Positions 16,436-24,553 of a DNA stretch of 64,000 nt are shown here, piece after piece. The stretch is from positions 62,001-126,000 of the forward strand of contig JBCBGF010000006.1 of assembly GCA_038526915.1 (NCBI GenBank), in the 5' to 3' direction. A program made the translations under genes and the position numbers. This DNA comes from JBCBGF01 sp038526915 (GTDB lineage: Bacteria; Pseudomonadota; Alphaproteobacteria; Rhodobacterales; Rhodobacteraceae). Within the stretch, counting starts at the first letter, position 1; each line of letters starts with the position of its first letter. A model generated the notes under the pieces. It was not told the origin of the DNA, did no database searches, and saw only the letters and a list, made by a program, of their open reading frames with translations.

Positions 16436-16573
16436 CGTAAGCGCTGTCACGCGGGGTTGGTCATCGGCAAAGACCTCAATGAGGACTGGCGCTGGTTCCG
16501 GGTGACAGAGGCAGGCACATGACGTGTTACCGCCGAACCGGTCGTACGGCGCAGCGAGGCGCGCGCCAGGTGG

Positions 16574-16598
16574 GGAACTTTTCGTCTTAGCGCGCGTT
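16574..16598 (+). promoter_or_regulatory. EcfG-type promoter for the two MscS genes
   Basis: GGAAC at 16574-16578, 16 bases, CGTT at 16595-16598, exact with the short spacer; the Shine-Dalgarno AGGAG of the GTG start at 16622 lies within the predicted leader. Confidence 0.84.
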
Positions 16599-16621
16599 TA
16601 TCGCTTTGACAGGAGTGTGCC

Positions 16622-17515
16622 GTGAACAGCGACGAAATCATCGACAGCCTTGTGCCGCGCATGCAATCCATCGTGGAGGGTGCGGTTGCGCTGACACCGC
16701 AGGTGGTGGCGGCTGTGCTCGCGCTTTTGGTGACTTGGGGCATGTCGGCGGGTGTGCGATTTGCAATTCGCCGGATCGGTGCGCGGGTGCGGCTGCGGCG
16801 CAACCTTGTGGATGTTCTGACATTGATTGCCAAGACGGGCATCTGGCTTGCCGGGGCATTGATCGCGCTGACCATCATCTTTCCCACGATCACACCGGGC
16901 CGGGCGCTGACGACGCTGGGACTGGGCTCTGTCGCGGTGGGGTTTGCGTTCAAGGATACGTTCGAGAATTTCCTTGCGGGCATCTTGATCCTGTTGCGCG
17001 AGCCCTTTGCAATCAATGACTTCGTTGAATGCGAAGGGATTGAGGGGCAGGTCGAGGAGATCACCATTCGCGACACACGTATCCGGCGCACCGATGGGCA
17101 ACTCGTTGTGATGCCCAATCATGAGCTATTCCAGAACCCCGTTGTCGTGCGCACCAATCGCGATGTGCGCCGTACGACGATCATCTGCGGGGTGGCCTAC
17201 GGTGAGGATGTGGATGAGGCGCGGCGGGTGATCTATGACGCGGTGGTTGCCGTGGATACGGTGCGGGATGACGTGAAGGACGTGCAGGTCTTTGCCCACG
17301 CCTTTGGCGCGTCGTCGATTGATTTCGAGATTACCTGGTGGACGGGATCGAAACCCGTGGATATCCGCACCTCGCGCGACCAGGTGGTGGCCGCGGTCAA
17401 GCGCGCGCTTGACGACAACGGGATCGAGATTCCCTTTCCCTATCAGACGCTGACGTTCAAAGAGCCATTGCCGATCCGCGATATCTCGGATCAAGATCGT
17501 ACAGCGGCGGAGTGA
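16622..17515 (+). CDS. mscS: Small-conductance mechanosensitive channel, MscS family
   Basis: 297 residues. Two or three N-terminal transmembrane helices precede the pore helix and the MscS beta domain: LGLGSVAVGFAFKDTFENFLAGILIL is the glycine/alanine-patterned pore region, followed by REPFAINDFVE and the later DGQLVVMPNHE typical of the family. A C-terminal alpha-beta domain follows. It opens on membrane tension to release solutes during hypo-osmotic shock. The start is GTG with AGGAG upstream. It is the first gene of an EcfG-driven pair with the BON-domain MscS gene 38 bases downstream. Confidence 0.92.
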   Translation: MNSDEIIDSLVPRMQSIVEGAVALTPQVVAAVLALLVTWGMSAGVRFAIRRIGARVRLRRNLVDVLTLIAKTGIWLAGALIALTIIFPTITPGRALTTLGLGSVAVGFAFKDTFENFLAGILILLREPFAINDFVECEGIEGQVEEITIRDTRIRRTDGQLVVMPNHELFQNPVVVRTNRDVRRTTIICGVAYGEDVDEARRVIYDAVVAVDTVRDDVKDVQVFAHAFGASSIDFEITWWTGSKPVDIRTSRDQVVAAVKRALDDNGIEIPFPYQTLTFKEPLPIRDISDQDRTAAE

Positions 17516-17553
17516 TCGGGCAGGCAGGCCGCTAGATGCGCGAGGGATGCAGG

Positions 17554-18912
17554 ATGCGGTTTGTTTGGGTGGTCTGCTTACTGGCGCTGGTCGGCGGGCT
17601 GGCCGCGCCGGCGTTTGGGCAAACGGCAGAGGACGCCAGCGATCCCGCAGGCGCGATCGAGGTGGGCGATGCGACCGTCAGCGACGCAGAGATCGCGCAG
17701 CGTATCCGGCAGGTTCTTGACCAGATCGGCGGATATGACGGGGTTGAGATCGACGTCTCATCCGGGGTCGTGACGCTGAGCGGTGAGGTTCTCGACGGGC
17801 TTGCCGAGGAAGAGGTGGTTCAGATCACGGGCCGGGTCGCGGGCGTTGTCACGATCGAGAACGAACTGCGCCAGAGCGGTGATCTGAATGAGAGGCTGGC
17901 CCCGGCGCTGGAGCGGGTGGTGGAGCGGGGCGAGCGCGTTCTGATCAACACGCCCATCTTCCTCGTGGCTTTGACAGCGTTTTTGGTGATCGCGGCCATC
18001 GGCTGGCTGGTGACGACCCGGCTGACCCTGTGGAAGCGGCTGGCGCCCAATAGCTTTATCGCCGAAATCTATCGCGCCGTGGCGCGGATCGGCTTTGTGG
18101 TGCTGGGGCTGATCGTGGCGCTGGATATTCTGAATGCGACGGCGCTTTTGGGCGCTGTGTTGGGCGCAGCGGGGGTTGTGGGCCTCGCCGTGGGCTTTGC
18201 GGTGCGCGACACGGTGGAGAATTTCATCGCCTCGATCCTGCTCAGCCTGCGCCAGCCGTTCCGGCCCAATGACTTTGTGGAAATCGCAGGCGATATGGGC
18301 AACGTAGCGCGGCTGACCTCGCGTGCGACGATCCTGATCTCGCCCGATGGCAACCATATCAGGATCCCCAACGCCACCGTATTCAAGGGCCGCATCGTGA
18401 ACTATTCGCGCGATCCCAAGCGGCGGTTCCTGTTTCAACTGGGCGTGGATGCCGACAGCGATCTGGCGGCGGCGCTGGCCACTGCGGTGGCGGCCTTGGA
18501 GGCGCTGCCCTTTGTGTTGAGCGATCCACCGGTGGGGGCGTGGATTGATGAGGTGGGGGATTCCAACGTGTTGATGACCTTCACCGGCTGGGTGAACCAG
18601 GAGGAGACGAACTTCGTCAAAGCGCGGGGTGAGGCGATCCGGGTGGCCAAGAACGCGCTGGAAGGCGCCGGGTTCGGCCTGCCTGAGCCGATCTATCGCC
18701 TGCGGGTGGATGATCGCGGGGCGGTGCAAGACGCGGTGTCACAGGCGGGCGAAGCACCGGTGCGGGCCACGGTGGAGGAGATCGACACCGAACTGCCGCC
18801 TGCAGCAGCGCCGGAGGTGGTGGAGCAGGACAATGAAGAGACCGTGGACCGGGAGCGGGCGGCGCAAGATGGGTCCGCCGATCTTCTGAGCGAGGCGCGC
18901 GGGTCGGAATAG
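17554..18912 (+). CDS. MscS family channel with signal peptide and BON domain
   Basis: About 452 residues from ATG 17554 (GAGGG upstream; an in-frame ATG at 17536 adds six residues). A cleavable-type signal (MRFVWVVCLLALVGGLAAPAFGQ) leads a periplasmic BON domain of about 65 residues (VSDAEIAQRIRQVL to VVTIENEL). Transmembrane helices follow, then the MscS pore and beta domain (GVVGLAVGFAVRDTVENFIA, RQPFRPNDFVEI, SPDGNHIRIPNA). An acidic tail of about 70 residues ends the protein. BON domains are thought to contact phospholipid or the cell wall, so the channel may be coupled to the envelope. It is co-transcribed with the simpler MscS gene upstream. Confidence 0.9.
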   Translation: MRFVWVVCLLALVGGLAAPAFGQTAEDASDPAGAIEVGDATVSDAEIAQRIRQVLDQIGGYDGVEIDVSSGVVTLSGEVLDGLAEEEVVQITGRVAGVVTIENELRQSGDLNERLAPALERVVERGERVLINTPIFLVALTAFLVIAAIGWLVTTRLTLWKRLAPNSFIAEIYRAVARIGFVVLGLIVALDILNATALLGAVLGAAGVVGLAVGFAVRDTVENFIASILLSLRQPFRPNDFVEIAGDMGNVARLTSRATILISPDGNHIRIPNATVFKGRIVNYSRDPKRRFLFQLGVDADSDLAAALATAVAALEALPFVLSDPPVGAWIDEVGDSNVLMTFTGWVNQEETNFVKARGEAIRVAKNALEGAGFGLPEPIYRLRVDDRGAVQDAVSQAGEAPVRATVEEIDTELPPAAAPEVVEQDNEETVDRERAAQDGSADLLSEARGSE

Positions 18913-18938
18913 GGAACCGATCCCCGCTGCGGCGCATT
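18913..18938 (+). promoter_or_regulatory. Near-consensus EcfG promoter (GGAAC-N17-CATT) ahead of gor
   Basis: GGAAC at 18913-18917, 17 bases and CATT at 18935-18938 in place of CGTT. Placed 34 bases before the gor start, with the -35 element right after the stop of the MscS gene. One mismatch. Confidence 0.5.
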
Positions 18939-18971
18939 GGGCCAGACCCCAGGTCTGAAAGGAGCGTCCCA

Positions 18972-20276
18972 ATGCCCCCGTCCTACGACAGCATCGTCAT
19001 CGGTGGCGGGTCTGGTGGCCTGGCGTTTGCCAAGGCCGCCGCCGGGCTGGGCGCGCGGGTGTTGCTGGTGGAGCGGGCCGCGTTGGGGGGCACCTGCGTC
19101 AACCGGGGCTGCGTTCCCAAAAAGCTTTTGTGGGACGCGGGCTGGCATCGCGAATGGGCGCTGGCGGCTGAGGCGCAGGGCGTGATCTGCGGTGGGGCCT
19201 GGGTTGATTACGGGCGGCTGCGGGCACGGATCGGGGCGAAGATCGACGGGATCCGTGCCAGCTTTACCGCCGATCTGGCCGCGCGCGGGATCACCGTGGT
19301 CGCGGGCGAGGCGCGGCTTGAGGTGGATCGGGCCGTTGTGGTCGACGGCAGGCGCTACACTGCGGATCGGGTCGTTCTGGCCACGGGCGCGCGGCCTGCG
19401 GCGGTGGCGATCGAGGGCGGCGGCTTGGCCGAGACAAGCGATGATCTGTTCACCTGGACCGCGCTGCCGCGCCGGGTGGCGATTCTGGGTGGCGGCTATA
19501 TCGGGTGCGAGTTTGCGGCGATCCTGCGGGCGTTCGGGACCAGCGTGGTGTTGATCGAGCCTGCGGACCGGGTGCTTGATGGCTTTGACGCAGGCCTTGT
19601 GGAGGCGGCGGCAGAGGTGTTGCTAACGCGGGGCGTGGACCTGCGGCTGGGCACCGCGCCTCATCGGATCGCGCCCATGGCGGGTGGCTTTCAGGTGGCC
19701 TGCGATGATGGCGAGGTGGTGCAGGCCGACCGGGTGATCGCGGCCGTGGGGCGGGACCCCAATGTCGATGTGCCGGGCGGGCTGTGCGAGACGCTCGACC
19801 GGGTGGAGACAGGGGCTTTTTCGGTATCGGATCTGTTTGAGACCTCTGCGGCGCGGGTGCACGCGATTGGCGATTGTGCCGACCGGCTGCCGCTGACGCC
19901 GGTGGCCACGCGCGATGGGGAGGTGCTGGCCCAGCAGCTTTATGGCAGCGGGGCGATGCCGGTTGATCTGGGGCTGGTGGCGACGGCGGCCTTTGTGATG
20001 CCGCCGGTGGCGCAGGTGGGCGAGATGGGCGGGGAAGCGCAAAATGGGCAGGACCTGGCCGAGACGGTGATGACCGGGGCGGGGCATTGGATGACGCGGA
20101 CGGTGCACCGGGTGAACGGGCAGGGCGATACGGTCGCTGGCGCAGCGCTGATGGGCGCGGGCGCGGGCGACATGATTGCGGGGTTGGGCGCGTTGGTGGC
20201 GCTGGGCCGGGGGCAGGGGCGCGATGCGGTGACGGCGGTGCACCCAACCTTTAGCGAGGAGTTTTTGGGCCGGTAA
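18972..20276 (+). CDS. gor: Glutathione-disulfide reductase-like flavoprotein
   Basis: 434 residues. N-terminal FAD motif GGGSGGLAFA, redox-active CVNRGC (Cys42 and Cys47) in the context GGTCVNRGCVPKKLL, NADPH-binding GGGYIGCEFA, second FAD motif near AIGDCADR, and a C-terminal HPTFSEEF carrying the catalytic His-Pro. The VNRGC form and VPKK match glutathione reductase rather than lipoamide dehydrogenase or mercuric reductase. It regenerates GSH from GSSG with NADPH in the cytosol. At 434 residues it is slightly shorter than the usual 450. AAAGGAG precedes the ATG. A one-mismatch EcfG promoter suggests oxidative-stress control. Confidence 0.9.
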   Translation: MPPSYDSIVIGGGSGGLAFAKAAAGLGARVLLVERAALGGTCVNRGCVPKKLLWDAGWHREWALAAEAQGVICGGAWVDYGRLRARIGAKIDGIRASFTADLAARGITVVAGEARLEVDRAVVVDGRRYTADRVVLATGARPAAVAIEGGGLAETSDDLFTWTALPRRVAILGGGYIGCEFAAILRAFGTSVVLIEPADRVLDGFDAGLVEAAAEVLLTRGVDLRLGTAPHRIAPMAGGFQVACDDGEVVQADRVIAAVGRDPNVDVPGGLCETLDRVETGAFSVSDLFETSAARVHAIGDCADRLPLTPVATRDGEVLAQQLYGSGAMPVDLGLVATAAFVMPPVAQVGEMGGEAQNGQDLAETVMTGAGHWMTRTVHRVNGQGDTVAGAALMGAGAGDMIAGLGALVALGRGQGRDAVTAVHPTFSEEFLGR

Positions 20277-20319
20277 CCCGGGGCGGTGCGGCTTGCGTGA
20301 CGGGCACCCCAGATATGGC

Positions 20320-21096
20320 CTAAGGAGCCACCACCAATGCGTCGGCGGCAATCGGCTCTTCCCCCCGCACAAGCGCGCGGTAGAGGGTGCGGTCGCCCAC
20401 CACTCGGCTGTGATCGGCGGCGTGTAGCGTGCAACGGTTGTCCCAGATCAGGATGTCGCCCGGTCGCCACGCATGGGCGATGCAGGGCTGGGCCAGCGCG
20501 TGGTTATACAGCCAGTCAATCAGGTCACTGCGATCCTCGCCTGTGGACAGCGTCAGGTCCGAACACCGCGCGGGCGTGCTGAGGTAAAGGGCCGTGCGCC
20601 CGGTATCGGGGTGACGGCGCAGGACGGGGTGACGGGCCGACGTCTCGGCATTGGCGGCGACGGTGACGCCGGTGACGCTGTGGCGCATGGTTGCGCCGAG
20701 CAGAAGCTCTTTCATCGTGCTGGGCAGGGCATCGTGGGCGGCGTATTGATCGATGAAGCAGGTGGCGCCGCCTTCGCTTGGCACGTCAATGGCGATCAGG
20801 CCGGAATAGGACGGGGGGCGGCGGACATAGGTGGTGTCCGTATGGAACTGGCTGCGCGGTTTGGTGGTGCGGCCCACATTGGTGACGATGTTGAGATCGG
20901 GATGGCCGGGTGCCGGCGTTTCACCGTCGGTGAACATCAGCGGGCCGAGGCTGGCCATGAAGCTGGTGAACTGGCCTGGTGTCATCTGCGCGCCGGGTAT
21001 CCTGACGACGCCGGTGTGCGCCACGGTGTGGCGCACTTCGTCGGCGCTGGCGGCCACGTCGGGGATCGCTGTTGCGGGGGTCGTCGCAGGGATCAT
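20320..21096 (-). CDS. TauD/TfdA family Fe(II)/2-oxoglutarate-dependent dioxygenase
   Basis: 258 residues. The iron-binding facial triad is visible as HTD (His85, Asp87 in QFHTDTTY) and a distal His in CTLHAADH, followed by the 2-oxoglutarate-binding Arg in RTLYRALVRG. GPLMFTDGETP is a typical N-terminal region. Members hydroxylate taurine, phenoxyacetates and other small acids; the substrate here cannot be named. The start overlaps the stop of the HAD gene by ATGA (21093-21096), so the two are translationally coupled and share the EcfG promoter at 21804-21829. Confidence 0.87.
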   Translation of the reverse strand: MIPATTPATAIPDVAASADEVRHTVAHTGVVRIPGAQMTPGQFTSFMASLGPLMFTDGETPAPGHPDLNIVTNVGRTTKPRSQFHTDTTYVRRPPSYSGLIAIDVPSEGGATCFIDQYAAHDALPSTMKELLLGATMRHSVTGVTVAANAETSARHPVLRRHPDTGRTALYLSTPARCSDLTLSTGEDRSDLIDWLYNHALAQPCIAHAWRPGDILIWDNRCTLHAADHSRVVGDRTLYRALVRGEEPIAADALVVAP

Positions 21097-21770
21097 TGGG
21101 TCGGTTCCAGTTTGCCCGACAGGTGGGGACGCAGCGCGGCAAAGAGATCGCCATCGACGATCTCGTCGGCGGCCAGATCCGCGGCGCGGGTGTTGGCACC
21201 CGGAAAGCCCACCGTGTGGATCCCGGCCGCCTTGGCCGCGGCGACGCCATCGGCGTTGTCTTCGATGGCGATGGCTTCATGCGGCGCGATGGCCAGAGCG
21301 TTCAGGGCAATTTTGTAGATCGCGGGGTCGGGTTTGCCTGGCACGCCGTGTTCGCGCGAGGTCAGCACGTCAAACTCGGGCCAGTCCTGGCGCAGGAGGC
21401 TTTGGCAAATGATGCGCACGGTTTCTGGCTCGGTCGTGGTGACGAAGCCGAGCTTGAGGCTCTGCGATCTGGCCTGTTGCGCGAGTGCTGTGGTGCCTTC
21501 GCGTGGGATCACGCCCTGGTCGGCGAGTTGCGCCTGAAAGATTTCAGATTTGGCTGCGTGGAGGGCGGTTGCATCGACCGTGTCGCCCCGCGCCTCGGCA
21601 TAGCGGGCGATGCGGTTCTTGCCGCCAGACACCGTCAGCATCTCGCGGTAGTCTTCTCGCGACCAGGCCCAATCCAGTCCGTGATCGGCAAAGGCCTGAT
21701 TGAAGGCGGCGCGCTGAAGCTCTGACGTTTCGACAATTGTGCCGATGGATCCGAATAGAAATGCCTTCAT
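21093..21770 (-). CDS. HAD-superfamily (beta-phosphoglucomutase-like) protein lacking the nucleophile Asp
   Basis: 225 residues. Overall it follows HAD subfamily IA: a helical cap, motif II Thr in FVTTTEPE, motif III Lys in GVPGKPDPAIY and motif IV acids in AIEDNADGVAAA. Motif I, normally DxDGT, reads FGSIGTI, so both catalytic aspartates are replaced (Gly7, Ile9). By known HAD chemistry it should not form the phospho-aspartate and may be a binding or regulatory protein, or act by another route. It is first in an EcfG-driven operon with the dioxygenase. Confidence 0.82.
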   Translation of the reverse strand: MKAFLFGSIGTIVETSELQRAAFNQAFADHGLDWAWSREDYREMLTVSGGKNRIARYAEARGDTVDATALHAAKSEIFQAQLADQGVIPREGTTALAQQARSQSLKLGFVTTTEPETVRIICQSLLRQDWPEFDVLTSREHGVPGKPDPAIYKIALNALAIAPHEAIAIEDNADGVAAAKAAGIHTVGFPGANTRAADLAADEIVDGDLFAALRPHLSGKLEPTQ

Positions 21771-21803
21771 CGCGGTGCCCTACCTTTATGGTTAAGCGAC
21801 CAG

Positions 21804-21829
21804 AACGCGCGACAGGGCCGCTTTGTTCC
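21804..21829 (-). promoter_or_regulatory. EcfG-type promoter for the HAD-dioxygenase operon
   Basis: On the minus strand GGAAC (21829-21825), 17 bases, CGTT (21807-21804), exact, 34 bases from the HAD start codon. Confidence 0.85.
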
Positions 21830-21926
21830 CGCATCGCAAGCGGGATTTGGGCGGGCCGCGTGTCACAGGTTGTGGCGGGATCGGGGGCGTGGGAGTAGAA
21901 GCATCACCAAAGCTGGGCGGTTTTCC

Positions 21927-23189
21927 ATGACACGGCTGAAAAAGCCCCTGATGATCTTTCTGCGTTATTACCGCAATCTGGGCCTGCGGGTGACGCTTTA
22001 TGCGCTGTTGTCAGTGCTGGCGGCATTCGTCAGCCCGTTTGTCCGCGTCTATCTGGGCGATGTCGTCCCGTGGGAGATCGATTTTGCCGCGGTGACGCCC
22101 GTCCTGACCATTTTGGCCAGTTCGATGCTGGCGGTTTCGACGTTTTCGCTCAACATCATGGTCACAGCGCATCGCACCGCGTCCGAGACGACGACGCCGC
22201 GGGTGCATCGCATCTTGATGGAGGACACGACGACGCAATCGGTGCTGTCGACGTTCATCGGGGCGTTTGTCTATGCTTTTGCGTCCATCGTGCTGTTCCA
22301 GTCGGGGTTTTATGCACCAGATGCGGCGGTGATCGTCATGGGGGTGACGATCCTGGTGGCGGTGCTGGTCGTCGTCGCCATGCTGCGCTGGGTGCAGTAC
22401 CTGTCGGATCTGGGCAGCGTCGATGACAGCCTGGATCAAGCCGAGGCACGGGCACGGTCGGCCTTGGCGACGGTGGCGGAGTGGCCGGCGTTCGGGGCGA
22501 ATCCGATCACTCGTGATACGGTGGTGCCGGTGTCTGTCACCCCGATCCGGGCGCGCAGATCGGGGTACATCCAGCTAATCGACGTGGATCAGCTGGAGGA
22601 GTGCCGGCCCGAGCAGGGAATGGTCTACGTGACCCATGCGCCGGGCGCCCATGTCCTGGAAGGGGATGTTCTGGCGCGGGTGACGGGGGATGTCACCGAG
22701 AAGGTCGAGGAGGCATTGTGCAAGGCCTTCACGTTGGGCGACCAGCGCACGCAGGAACAGGACGCCGCCTATGGTCTGACCGTGTTGTCGGAAATCGCGT
22801 CGAAAGCCCTGTCGCCCGGTGTCAACGATCCCGGCACTGCCATCGAGGCGATTGTGCGGCTGAAAGAGCTGCTCTGGCGGTATGCGCGGGCGGGATCGCC
22901 GGCGGAGCCGACGGCGGCACATGTGTTTGTGCCCACGCAAGATGCCGAGATGCTGATGGCCGCCGCCTTTGCCGCCGTCGCGCGGGACGGCGCAGGGATC
23001 GTGGAGGTGGCAGAGCATCTGGTGCAGGCCTTGTCGGCCCTCGCCGCGTCGGGCGACGAAGAGATCGCGCGGGCGGCGGTGGCCCTGTCGGATCTGGCCT
23101 GCAACTATGCAGAGCGCGCTGGCCTCATGGATGCGCAGCTTGCGAAACTGCGGGAGCTCGTTGAGCGGCACGAGCGAGGCATTGCTTGA
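21927..23189 (+). CDS. DUF2254 family membrane protein
   Basis: 420 residues. Four hydrophobic helices occupy the first 150 residues (the frame opens MTRLKKPLMIFLRYYRNLGL), followed by a soluble part containing the family-like GVNDPGTAIEAIVRL and a helical tail. DUF2254 proteins are predicted inner-membrane proteins of unknown function. The ATG at 21927 is used; the open frame to 21870 covers noncoding DNA. No EcfG promoter was seen in front of it, unlike its neighbours. Its stop lies 9 bases from the end of the conjugative gene block, so it marks the left chromosomal flank of the element. Confidence 0.8.
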   Translation: MTRLKKPLMIFLRYYRNLGLRVTLYALLSVLAAFVSPFVRVYLGDVVPWEIDFAAVTPVLTILASSMLAVSTFSLNIMVTAHRTASETTTPRVHRILMEDTTTQSVLSTFIGAFVYAFASIVLFQSGFYAPDAAVIVMGVTILVAVLVVVAMLRWVQYLSDLGSVDDSLDQAEARARSALATVAEWPAFGANPITRDTVVPVSVTPIRARRSGYIQLIDVDQLEECRPEQGMVYVTHAPGAHVLEGDVLARVTGDVTEKVEEALCKAFTLGDQRTQEQDAAYGLTVLSEIASKALSPGVNDPGTAIEAIVRLKELLWRYARAGSPAEPTAAHVFVPTQDAEMLMAAAFAAVARDGAGIVEVAEHLVQALSALAASGDEEIARAAVALSDLACNYAERAGLMDAQLAKLRELVERHERGIA

Positions 23190-23198
23190 CCCGCAGCA

Positions 23199-23438
23199 TC
23201 AGGGTGTCTCAGAGGACGAGGGTTTCCGAGCCTTTCGTGCTTTTGCAAAACCACGATCACTAGACATGAAATGCGCGAGCATCGGTGCGATAAGTCGTGT
23301 CGGCTCAAGCTCTTGTCCGGTTTGGCGCGCAAGCAATGTGCCGTAGCTGCATAGATCGCGGTGGACGTCTGCAGGAAGCTCTACTGTCATTTTGACAGGT
23401 TTTTCATCCTGTATCGGGCCAAGTTTGAGGCGGGTCAT
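23199..23438 (-). CDS. DUF2274 family protein, end of the trb operon
   Basis: 79 residues, basic, no membrane segment, beginning MTRLKLGPIQDEKPVKMTVE. DUF2274 proteins are typically encoded directly after trbI in alphaproteobacterial conjugation clusters and have no assigned role; the N-terminal KMTVELPADVHRDL resembles a ribbon-helix-helix segment. It overlaps trbI by ATGA. It is the last gene of the element before the chromosomal DUF2254 gene, with only 9 bases between the two stops. Confidence 0.82.
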   Translation of the reverse strand: MTRLKLGPIQDEKPVKMTVELPADVHRDLCSYGTLLARQTGQELEPTRLIAPMLAHFMSSDRGFAKARKARKPSSSETP

Positions 23439-24553
23439 CGAATTTCTCCTAGTGGTTCGAGCACAAGGTCTCGTGTCACGAGAGCGCGCACGGGAAAGCC
23501 CGGGCGAACGGTGAGGGTCGGCGGGATGGCTAGCTGCTGGCGGACGATTTCTTGTCCAGTTTGTCCGATAGTGTCTTGCGTGGCATCGCGGATCGCTTGC
23601 GCGATCGCGTCGTCACTGTCCGTGGGGGCACTGGTGCCAAGGTTCAGCAGTGTGGTGATGGCAGCGGCCCGAAACACGCCGCCCCAGTTTCGATCGACAC
23701 GATCTTTGAGCCCGGATGCACCGGTGGCGTCAGCGCCCGGGGTCCGATCAAGTGAGATGGAGCGTCCGTCGGGAAGGACGAGCCGAGTCCAGACGACGCG
23801 AAGGCGGTTTTGGCCTACGCTGGTTTCGGTGTCATAGGCGCCAATCAGGCGAGCACCCTGTGGGACCAAGAGATAGCGTCCAGTTGGGCTGTCGTAGACA
23901 TGCGATGTTACTTGAGCTGTAATTGGTCCTGGGTGGGCGGAGCTGAGGCCGGTGATAAGTGCTGCCGGTATGATACTCCCAGCTTGTAAGAGATATGGGC
24001 TGGCTGGCGCGATGACCGTTTCCGAGCTAGTCGTTTTTTCATTTGTCGCGCCGGCGTCGGTGTCTCCCTGCGACTGACCATCAACGGTCGCGCTGGTGCG
24101 CGAAGTGCGGGTTTCGGCGAAAAGGGCGCTCAGACGGGCGGCGTCTTGCTCTTGCAGGCGTGCCTGCTCGGCAGGATCGACGTTCGCGGGCGCTAGGGTC
24201 GCGGTTGCGGGCGCGGGGATCGGCTGGCCGCGGTCCTGGGCATTGAGGATGGCCCGGCCAAACTCGCCGGGCAGCGGTGGGCCCAGCCGAGGGACGTCTC
24301 CGTAGTCTTGAGGGAGGCGGGCAAGCCCATCGGCGGTCTGAACGCGGTCTATGGAAATGAGCTCTTGCGCGGATGCCGGCGGCTCGTTGTTGTCTAGAGA
24401 AGAAATTACGACTGTGGCCAGCACGAGGGCGAAACCGGTGGCGGCAACGGCAATAGCGCGGCGAGAGAGGCGCATCACGCGCGGCGGATCCGGTCTGAGA
24501 CGCATTTCTGCGGCGATGCTCGCATCGTGACTTGTTGGTTGCGGTGTCTCCAC
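23435..24553 (-). CDS. trbI: Conjugal transfer protein TrbI (VirB10 family)
   Basis: 372 residues from GTG 24553, chosen because it overlaps the trbG stop (TAGTG); the open frame to 25195 is only a shadow of trbG. One transmembrane helix (AIAVAATGFALVLATVV, about residues 30-50) is followed by a Pro/Gln-rich periplasmic linker and the VirB10 C-terminal domain (LLQAGSIIPAALITGL, LVPQGARLIGAYD, RVVWTRLVLPDGRSI). It bridges inner and outer membranes as the energy-sensing scaffold of the type IV secretion channel. Confidence 0.93.
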   Translation of the reverse strand: METPQPTSHDASIAAEMRLRPDPPRVMRLSRRAIAVAATGFALVLATVVISSLDNNEPPASAQELISIDRVQTADGLARLPQDYGDVPRLGPPLPGEFGRAILNAQDRGQPIPAPATATLAPANVDPAEQARLQEQDAARLSALFAETRTSRTSATVDGQSQGDTDAGATNEKTTSSETVIAPASPYLLQAGSIIPAALITGLSSAHPGPITAQVTSHVYDSPTGRYLLVPQGARLIGAYDTETSVGQNRLRVVWTRLVLPDGRSISLDRTPGADATGASGLKDRVDRNWGGVFRAAAITTLLNLGTSAPTDSDDAIAQAIRDATQDTIGQTGQEIVRQQLAIPPTLTVRPGFPVRALVTRDLVLEPLGEIR

